Assembly: GCF_003949795.1 (NCBI RefSeq)
Contig: NZ_RPRY01000018.1
Coordinates: 1-46,609, forward strand
DNA: 46,609 bases
From: Streptomyces sp. WAC06614
Lineage (GTDB): Bacteria > Actinomycetota > Actinomycetes > Streptomycetales > Streptomycetaceae
Reading direction: 5' to 3'
Within the stretch, counting starts at the first letter, position 1, and each line of letters starts with the position of its first letter. Of the stretch, positions 40,998-46,609 are shown in pieces. A program made the position numbers and the translations under genes. A model generated the notes under the pieces. It was not told the DNA's origin and did not search any database. It saw only the letters and a list, made by a program, of their open reading frames with translations.

Positions 40998-41681
40998 TCA
41001 GGCGGCGGCCACCGGGTCCGTGAGCCGGCCGTCGGTCATCGTCACCGTCCGGTCCATCCGCTCCAGGTGCGCCCGGTCGTGGGTGACCAGCACGGTGGCG
41101 GTGGACCGCTCCCGGGTCAGGCCGACCAGCAGGTCCAGCACGGCCGCGCCGCGCTCGTGGTCCAGGGCGCTGGTGGGCTCGTCCACCAGCAGCACGGAGG
41201 GCTCGTTCACCAGGGCCCGGGCGATGTTCACCCGCTGGCGCTGGCCGCCCGAGAGCTGGTGCGGACGCTTGTCGGCCTTGTCCGCCAGGCCCACCGCGTC
41301 CAGCAGCTCCAGGGCCCGCCGGCGCACCTGCCGGGCGGGCCGGCCGGAGAGGTGGGCCATCACCTGGAGCTGCTCGGCGGCGGTCAGCGAGGCGAGCAGG
41401 TTGGGCTGCTGGAAGACGATGCCGATCTGCTCGCGGCGCAGCGCCGACTTCTCCGCGGCGCCCATCCGCGCGGTGTCCCGGCCGGCCACCACGACCCGCC
41501 CGGAGTCCGGGGTGACCAGGGTGGCCGCGACCGCGAGCAGGCTGGACTTGCCGGAGCCGGACGGTCCGACCACCGCCGTCAGGGTCCCGGCGGGCACCTG
41601 GAGACGGACCCCGTCCAGGGCCGTCAGCCGGCTCTCGCCGTCGGGGTAGGTGAGGGTGACGTCGTCGACGAGGAGGGTCAT
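40998..41681 (-). CDS. MacB/LolD-type ABC transporter ATP-binding protein
   Basis: 227 aa. Walker [11 protein letters not shown]-loop IVFQQPNLLASLTAAEQ, signature LSGGQRQR, Walker [16 protein letters not shown] and H-loop VTHDRAHLERMDR. It is the MacB/LolD subgroup that pairs with FtsX-like permeases. The ATG at 41681 overlaps the permease stop (ATGA). Probably controlled by the divergent NarL-type two-component system at 42892-44819. Confidence 0.94.
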   Translation of the reverse strand: MTLLVDDVTLTYPDGESRLTALDGVRLQVPAGTLTAVVGPSGSGKSSLLAVAATLVTPDSGRVVVAGRDTARMGAAEKSALRREQIGIVFQQPNLLASLTAAEQLQVMAHLSGRPARQVRRRALELLDAVGLADKADKRPHQLSGGQRQRVNIARALVNEPSVLLVDEPTSALDHERGAAVLDLLVGLTRERSTATVLVTHDRAHLERMDRTVTMTDGRLTDPVAAA

Positions 41682-42757
41682 CGGGCGCTCCCGAGGGCGG
41701 TCAGAGGGTCGACGGCGGTGATCCGCCGGACGGACAGGGCGGCCCCGACCGCGCCGAGCGCGATCATCACCGCGGCGGGGACCAGCACGGTGGGCGCGTC
41801 CAGGACGAACGGCACGTCGCCGCCGCTGATCAGCGCCCCGAGCCCGGCCGCCAGCAGGGTCCCCAGGCCCGTTCCCGCGGCCAGCATGACCACGGCCTGG
41901 CCGAGCGCGTCCTTGAGCAGGTACGGGGTGGAGGCGCCGAGCGCCTTGAGCACGGCCACGTCCGGGCTGCGCTGGATGGTCCAGACGGTGAAGAAGGCAC
42001 CTATGACCAGGGCGGAGATGGCGAAGAGGAAACCGCGCATCAGCTGGAGCGAGCCGTTCTCGGCCTGGTAGGAGCCTATGGCGCCGAGGGCCTCGTCGAG
42101 GGTCTGCGCCCGGGTGGCGGTGGCCTTGTCCCCGGCGGCCAGGTCGGCCGTGCCGTCGGCGTCGAGGGCGATCACGGTGGCCGTCGTCCCCGTGGCGCCG
42201 GGGTTGCCGATCCGCTGCCAGTCGCCCAGGTCGGCCCAGACCACGGGGGTGTGGCTGTAGGCGGCGGTGCCCGAGACCGCGGCGACGGTGAGGTCCAGCG
42301 GGCCGATCCTGACCGTGCCGCCGGCCTTGGCGCCGCCGAGCTCGTCGGCGGCCTTCTCGGTCAGGACGACCTGTCCCGGGGCGAGGCCGCGCGGTGCCAG
42401 GCCCGCCGCCGGCTCCACCCCGAAGACGGACACGGCCGCGGTGCGCTCGCCGGCGGCGGCGTTGGTGGTGCGGATGCCGATCGGGTGCGCCGAGCGCACC
42501 CCGGGCTGCTTGGCCCAGGCCTCCCAGGCGCTCTCGGGCACCTGGGACTGGGTGAAGGACACCTTCTGGTCCCCGCCCGGGGCGGCGAAGGCCAGGTGGG
42601 TGGCGGGCAGCCCGGTGACGGCGGAGATGTTCTCCCGCGCCAGCCCGGACGTCAGTCCCGACAGCAGGCCGACCAGCAGCGTGATCAGCACGACGACCGC
42701 GCCCATCAGGGCGAAGCGGCCCTTGGCGAACCGTAGATCTCTCCATGCGACGAACAT
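41678..42757 (-). CDS. FtsX/MacB-type ABC transporter permease
   Basis: 359 aa from the ATG at 42757 (MFVAWRDLRFAKGRFALMGAVVVLITLLVGLLSG). One N-terminal membrane segment, a large extracytoplasmic domain of about 210 residues, then three C-terminal segments (MRGFLFAISALVIGAFFTVWTI; GQAVVMLAAGTGLGTLLAAGLGALI; VPAAVMIALGAVGAALSVRRI) and the terminal ITAVDPLTAL. This is the four-segment MacB/FtsX layout. Substrate unknown; such pairs often export peptides or lipids, or act in envelope stress. Confidence 0.92.
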   Translation of the reverse strand: MFVAWRDLRFAKGRFALMGAVVVLITLLVGLLSGLTSGLARENISAVTGLPATHLAFAAPGGDQKVSFTQSQVPESAWEAWAKQPGVRSAHPIGIRTTNAAAGERTAAVSVFGVEPAAGLAPRGLAPGQVVLTEKAADELGGAKAGGTVRIGPLDLTVAAVSGTAAYSHTPVVWADLGDWQRIGNPGATGTTATVIALDADGTADLAAGDKATATRAQTLDEALGAIGSYQAENGSLQLMRGFLFAISALVIGAFFTVWTIQRSPDVAVLKALGASTPYLLKDALGQAVVMLAAGTGLGTLLAAGLGALISGGDVPFVLDAPTVLVPAAVMIALGAVGAALSVRRITAVDPLTALGSAR

Positions 42758-42891
42758 GGCCCCCACCTTGGCCGCCGGCCCGGCCGGGGGGCATCGCGCC
42801 ACGGGAGCGAGGATCGGATCGAAGGGAGCATTCCGACATCAAACTTTCGGTTGACCGGGCCCGGCCGCGGCCGACCTACGCTGGTCGGGCG

Positions 42892-44193
42892 ATGCTTTCC
42901 CTCCTCGATCCCCGACACTCCCGACCGCTCACCCCCGTCTCGCGCGTCCTGCGGCTGTGCCTGCACGCGCTGCTGCTGGGTCTGCTGGCCCTGGCCGCCG
43001 CGCGGGCCCTGGCCGACTCCTCGCCCGGCGCGGGCCGGGTGGTGGCCACCGCCGCGCTGGTGGCCCTCGTCTACGCCGCCGGGGTACGGGCCCCGGCCGT
43101 GCACCGCTCGCCGCGGGCGGGCGCGCTGTGGCTGGCCGCGGTGGGCGCCGCCTGGGTGGCGCTGCTGGTGGTCTCGCCGGACGGCGTGTGGATCGCCTTC
43201 CCGCTGTACTTCCTCGAACTGCACCTGCTGCCGCTGCGCTGGGGCGTGCCGGCCGTGGTGCTGACCGCGTGCGCGGCCATCGGCGGGTTCCTCGGGCACA
43301 GCGGGGCGGTGACCCCGGGGGCGTTCCTCGGGCCGCTGCTGGGCGCGGCGGTGGCGGTCGCGACCGTGCTCGGCTACCAGGCCCTGTACCGGGAGAGCGA
43401 GCGCCGCCGGGAGCTGATCGAGGAGCTGATCACCACGCGGGCGGAACTGGCCGCCGCCGAGCGCGGCGCGGGCATCCTCGCCGAGCGGGAGCGGCTGGCC
43501 CGGGAGATCCACGACACCCTCGCCCAGGGCCTGTCCTCGATCCAGCTGCTGCTGCGGGCCGCCGAACGGGCCCTGGCGGAGGACCGTACGGCGAGCGCCG
43601 CGGCACCGGGCCCCGGCCCGGCGGCGGACCCCGCCCCGGGCACCGGCCCCGGCCCCGGAGCGGCTGCGGCGGCGCTGGCGCACATCGCGCGGGCCCGGGA
43701 GGCCGCCCAGGAGAACCTCGCCGAGGCGCGCCGGTTCGTCCGGGCGCTCACCCCGCCCGACCTGGAGCACGGCTCTCTCGCGGCGGCCCTGGAACGGCTG
43801 TGCGCGGGCGCGCCCGGGCCGCGCGTACGGTTCTCGCTGAGCGGGACCCCGGCCGAGCTGCCGACCCCGTACGAGGTGGCGCTGCTGCGGATCGCGCAGT
43901 CGGCGCTGGCCAACGTGGTGCGGCACGCCCGGGCGGACCGCGCCGAGATCACCCTGACCTTCATGGACGCGTCGGTGACCTTGGACATCGTGGACGACGG
44001 CCGCGGGTTCGACCCCCGTCGGGCGCACACCGTCGCCGCGGCCGGGACCCCGGCCGCGGACGGGGGCTTCGGCCTGCCGGCGATGCGCTCGCGCGCCGAG
44101 TCCCTGGGCGGGACCTTCACCGTGGAGTCCGCCCCCGGCCAGGGCACCGCCGTGGCCGTGACCCTGCCGCTGCCCGTGGAGGAGGCCCGATGA
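42892..44193 (+). CDS. NarL/DesK-type sensor histidine kinase
   Basis: 433 aa from the ATG at 42892. About four to five membrane segments in residues 20-165 with no large external loop, which suggests sensing within the membrane. HisKA_3 domain with H207 in AREIHDTLAQGLSSIQLLL. An Ala/Pro/Gly-rich insertion (about 235-265) separates the two DHp helices. The C-terminal HATPase_c domain has ANVVRHARADRAEI, VDDGRGFDP and GGFGLPAMRSRAESLGG. TACGCT lies nine bases before the ATG and no Shine-Dalgarno is clear. The stop overlaps the response regulator (ATGA). Partner ABC transporter genes diverge from it. Confidence 0.93.
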   Translation: MLSLLDPRHSRPLTPVSRVLRLCLHALLLGLLALAAARALADSSPGAGRVVATAALVALVYAAGVRAPAVHRSPRAGALWLAAVGAAWVALLVVSPDGVWIAFPLYFLELHLLPLRWGVPAVVLTACAAIGGFLGHSGAVTPGAFLGPLLGAAVAVATVLGYQALYRESERRRELIEELITTRAELAAAERGAGILAERERLAREIHDTLAQGLSSIQLLLRAAERALAEDRTASAAAPGPGPAADPAPGTGPGPGAAAAALAHIARAREAAQENLAEARRFVRALTPPDLEHGSLAAALERLCAGAPGPRVRFSLSGTPAELPTPYEVALLRIAQSALANVVRHARADRAEITLTFMDASVTLDIVDDGRGFDPRRAHTVAAAGTPAADGGFGLPAMRSRAESLGGTFTVESAPGQGTAVAVTLPLPVEEAR

Positions 44194-44819
44194 CGATCCG
44201 GCTGCTGCTCGCCGACGACCACCCGGTGGTCCGGGCGGGCCTGCGCGCGGTCCTGGACACCGAGCCCGGCTTCACCGTGGTGGCGGAGGCCGCGACCGCC
44301 GAGCGGGCGGTGGAGCTGGCCGCCGCCGAAGAGGTCGACGTGGTCCTGATGGACCTCCAGTTCGGCGCCGGGATGCACGGCTCGCAGGCCACGGCCGCGA
44401 TCACCGCCCGGCCCGGCGGTCCGCGGGTGCTGGTGCTGACCACGTACGACACCGATGCCGACATCCTGGCCGCGGTGGAGGCCGGGGCCTCCGGCTACCT
44501 GCTCAAGGACGCCCCGCCGGAGGAGCTGGCGGCGGCGGTCCGTACGGCCGCGGCCGGGCAGTCGGCGCTGGCCCCGGCGGTGGCGCTGCGGCTGATGGAC
44601 CGGATGCGGACCCCGGCCGAGGCGCTGACCAAGCGGGAGCTGGAGGTGCTCCAGCTCGTCGCGGACGGGCTGTCGAACCAGCAGATCTCCAAGCGGCTGT
44701 TCCTGAGCCAGGCCACGGTGAAGTCCCACCTGGTGCACATCTACGCCAAGCTCGGCGTGGAGTCCCGTACGGCGGCCGTGGCGGCGGCGGGCGCCCGGCG
44801 CCTGATCCGCACCCCGTAG
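44190..44819 (+). CDS. NarL/FixJ-family response regulator
   Basis: 209 aa. Receiver domain with acidic D9/D10, phosphoacceptor D55 in VVLMDLQFGAG, T/S in LVLTTYDTDADI and K in YLLKDAPP. LuxR-type helix-turn-helix at about 143-205: LTKRELEVLQLVADGLSNQQISKRLFLSQATVKSHLVHIYAKLGV. It overlaps the kinase by 4 nt. The likely target is the divergent ABC transporter promoter in the 134-bp gap at 42758-42891, where TCAA-N8-TTGA is the only dyad I noticed. Confidence 0.95.
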   Translation: MTIRLLLADDHPVVRAGLRAVLDTEPGFTVVAEAATAERAVELAAAEEVDVVLMDLQFGAGMHGSQATAAITARPGGPRVLVLTTYDTDADILAAVEAGASGYLLKDAPPEELAAAVRTAAAGQSALAPAVALRLMDRMRTPAEALTKRELEVLQLVADGLSNQQISKRLFLSQATVKSHLVHIYAKLGVESRTAAVAAAGARRLIRTP

Positions 44820-44844
44820 CGGCCGGGCGGCCCGCGCCCCGCGG

Positions 44845-46341
44845 CTAGGCGACCCAGTGCGGCCGGTCCACCGCCGGCGCCAGCGGGACCCCGTCGTGGA
44901 AGGCGGCGGCCAGCCGCCGCACGCCCTCGTCCAGCCGCTCGGGCGGCAGGGTGTACGGGATCCGCAGCCGGTGCTCGAAGGTGCCGGGGTCCACGCCGAA
45001 CCGGGCCCCGCGCCCGATGTGCACCCCGGCCGCGGCGGCGCGTTCGGCCAGGGCGGAGCTGACCGGCTCGCCGAGGTCCACCCAGAGCGAGAGCCCGCCG
45101 GGCGGCACCGTCCACGACCACTCGGGGGTGTGCCGCTGCAGGGCCTCGATCAGGGCCGCCCGCTGCACCCGGAGCTGCTCCAGCCGGGCCGGCAGGGTCC
45201 GCTCCAGCCCGTCGAGCAGCGGCAGGGCGACGAGCTGGTCCAGGACGGAGCCGGTCATGTCGGTGGCGGCCCGTACGGCGGTCAGCTCGGCCACGAGCTT
45301 GGCGGTGGCCCGGACCCAGCCGACCCGGAGCCCGCCCCAGTGGGTCTTGCTCAGCGAGCCGATGGTGACGACGTGGTCGGCGCCGCCGCGGGCGGCCAGG
45401 GCGGCCAGCGGTGCGGGTGCGGGCACGTCGAGGGCGATGTCGGCGAGGGTCTCGTCCACCACCAGCCAGGTGCCGGTGCGGCGGGTCGCGGCGAGCAGGG
45501 CCAGGCGCTGGTCCTCGGGCATCAGGGCGCCGGTGGGGTTCTGGAAGTCGGGGATGACGTAGGCCAGCCGCGGGACGGTCTGGCGCAGGGTGGACTCGGC
45601 GATCTCCAGGTCCCAGCCGGCGTCGGTGACGGCGACGGGGGCCGTGCGCAGCCGGGCGTGGCGCAGGGCGTCGAGGGCGTTGGCGTAGGTCGGGTTCTCG
45701 GTGACCACCCGGTCGCCGGCCCGGCACAGCAGGCTCACCACCAGCGTCAGGGCCTGCTGGGCGCCGGCGGTGACCAGGATCTGCTCGGGCCGGGTGGGCA
45801 GGCCGCGCCGGGTGAACCGCTCGGCCACGGCCGCCCGCAGGTCGGGCAGGCCGAAGGGCAGGTAGCCGGGGGTACGGGCGGCGGCCGGCAGCCGGGGCGC
45901 GGCCTGGGCCAGGGCCTCGGCGAGGGCGCCGTCGGGGGCGCCCATGGCGGCGATGGCGAGGTCGATGCCGGGGTCCCCGTCGGGCAGGAAACCGCCGCTG
46001 CCGCCGGCGCCGAGCAGGGCGTGGGCGCCGACCGGGCGGTGTCCGTCGGGCAGTTCGGTGAAGGTGCCCGAGCCGCGCCGGCTGCGGGCGTAGCCGCTCT
46101 CGCGCAGCAGGTCGTAGGCGCCCGTGACGGTGGCCCGGCCGGCGCCGAGGCATTCGGCGAGCTCGCGTTCGGCGGGGAGCCGGATGTGCAGGGCGACCCG
46201 GCCGTCCAGGATCAGGGTGCGGATCGCCTCGGCCAGGGCCCGGTAGCCGGGGCGGGCCAGCACCGGGGGCGGAAGCAGGGCGGCGAGCTGCCGGCTGCCG
46301 ATCGTCCTGTCCGCCGTATGGACCACTCGCCCGTTCGCCAT
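44845..46341 (-). CDS. MocR-type GntR/aminotransferase-fusion regulator
   Basis: 498 aa from the ATG at 46341 (MANGRVVHTADRT), with GGGAGG five bases upstream. N-terminal GntR winged helix at about 30-95 (YRALAEAIRTLILDGRVALHIRLPAERELAECLGAGRATVTGAYDLLRESGY). A Gly-rich linker leads to a fold-type I aminotransferase domain at about 155-495, with PDFQNPTGAL at 264-273, DET at 296 and the PLP lysine K332 in SLSKTHWGG. MocR proteins sense PLP or PLP-amino acid adducts. A GCCAAT/ATTGGC operator lies directly upstream, shared with a divergent frame at the window edge. Confidence 0.93.
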   Translation of the reverse strand: MANGRVVHTADRTIGSRQLAALLPPPVLARPGYRALAEAIRTLILDGRVALHIRLPAERELAECLGAGRATVTGAYDLLRESGYARSRRGSGTFTELPDGHRPVGAHALLGAGGSGGFLPDGDPGIDLAIAAMGAPDGALAEALAQAAPRLPAAARTPGYLPFGLPDLRAAVAERFTRRGLPTRPEQILVTAGAQQALTLVVSLLCRAGDRVVTENPTYANALDALRHARLRTAPVAVTDAGWDLEIAESTLRQTVPRLAYVIPDFQNPTGALMPEDQRLALLAATRRTGTWLVVDETLADIALDVPAPAPLAALAARGGADHVVTIGSLSKTHWGGLRVGWVRATAKLVAELTAVRAATDMTGSVLDQLVALPLLDGLERTLPARLEQLRVQRAALIEALQRHTPEWSWTVPPGGLSLWVDLGEPVSSALAERAAAAGVHIGRGARFGVDPGTFEHRLRIPYTLPPERLDEGVRRLAAAFHDGVPLAPAVDRPHWVA

Positions 46342-46352
46342 GCCAACCTCCC

Positions 46353-46404
46353 CCGATTGGCTCTGCCGGCCAGGCCAATCGGACTCCAGACTCGCGGTAT
46401 TGGC
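46353..46404. promoter_or_regulatory. MocR operator with three ATTGGC half-sites
   Basis: CCGATTGGC (46353-46361) and GCCAATCGG (46374-46382) are perfect 9-bp inverted arms separated by 12 bp. A third ATTGGC half-site is at 46399-46404. The cluster lies 12 bp from the MocR start codon and between divergent genes, matching the autoregulatory divergent layout of the family. Confidence 0.75.
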
Positions 46405-46431
46405 CCCCATCGGCAAGGGAGTACCGCGAAG

Positions 46432-46609
46432 ATGCTGACCGACCGTGACGAACGTGCCCTCCTGGCGGCCCGGGAGGGCCGGATCGCCGACCCCGTACGG
46501 CTCCGGCTCCGCCTGCCGCGGCGGCTGCGGGGCGCTCTGGCCCCCGTACGGGAACGGCTCGCGGGCCGGGGGCGAGAATCGGAGCCATGCCGACCGACGA
46601 GCCCGCCCC
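46432..46609 (+). CDS. Partial divergent ORF at the right edge
   Basis: An open frame runs from the ATG at 46432 to the window end (59 codons) and begins MLTDRDERALLAAREGRIADPVR. Third positions are G/C-rich until about 46570. AAGGGAG lies ten bases upstream. A second possible start, ATG at 46587 (MPTDEP) in another frame, with GGAG two bases upstream, could be the real divergent MocR target. The sequence is too short to assign a family, and which frame is genuine cannot be settled here. Confidence 0.35.
   Translation, partial: MLTDRDERALLAAREGRIADPVRLRLRLPRRLRGALAPVRERLAGRGRESEPCRPTSPP

Overview
The window is high-GC actinobacterial DNA, most likely from Streptomyces or a close relative. 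The signs are G/C-ending codons throughout, many GTG starts plus one TTG start, chains of genes joined by 4-nt GTGA/ATGA overlaps, predicted F420-linked enzymes, FemX, an unusually high density of sensors and regulators, and lipoproteins with classic lipoboxes. No rRNA, tRNA, CRISPR array, insertion sequence or phage gene was seen. It reads as ordinary chromosome with several compact metabolic and cell-envelope operons.

Layout. 1-1504 (minus): ECF sigma factor and a coupled membrane protein cut by the left edge. 1827-2759 (plus): secreted ChW-repeat protein. 2796-7379 (minus): reductive pyrimidine catabolism operon (beta-ureidopropionase, class III aminotransferase, dihydropyrimidinase, LLM/F420-type oxidoreductase). 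7530-13081: coiled-coil orphan, small lipoprotein plus PPOX oxidoreductase, aldo-keto reductase, gamma-glutamyltransferase, and a membrane-anchored orphan. 13041-14300: cytochrome P450. 14363-19997 (minus): envelope block in transcription order of a 7-codon Cys-rich leader ORF, FemX, MurJ, OmpR-type regulator, sensor kinase, GerMN-like lipoprotein. 20208-21446 (plus): divergent L,D-transpeptidase. 21558-23156: secreted S15/CocE-type hydrolase. 23193-26417 (minus): gluABCD-type glutamate ABC importer. 26514-28452 (minus): DUF6278-like protein, exonuclease III, MBL-fold hydrolase. 28462-33110 (minus): five-gene CUT2-type sugar importer operon (binding protein, permease, ATPase, ROK kinase, small membrane protein), every junction a 4-nt overlap. 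33279-34316 (plus): Gfo/Idh/MocA dehydrogenase. 34368-37160: second P450, RibD-type reductase, SDR. 37326-40922: allantoin module (allantoicase, allantoinase, divergent IclR regulator). 40998-44819: MacB/FtsX-type ABC exporter divergent from a NarL-type two-component system. 44845-46341: MocR regulator with a well-formed operator, facing a gene cut by the right edge.

The window is rich in nitrogen scavenging: pyrimidine, purine (allantoin) and glutamate systems plus gamma-glutamyltransferase. It is also rich in peptidoglycan functions: MurJ, FemX and an L,D-transpeptidase around a two-component/lipoprotein sensor. The signals that most deserve a second look are non-coding or very short: the MPCVRCS leader ORF coupled to femX; the L,D-transpeptidase leader, which is either an ECF promoter or an anti-Shine-Dalgarno hairpin; inverted-repeat operators at 7410, 21461, 26438, 39810 and 46353; and the LLM enzyme sitting where dihydropyrimidine dehydrogenase would be expected.
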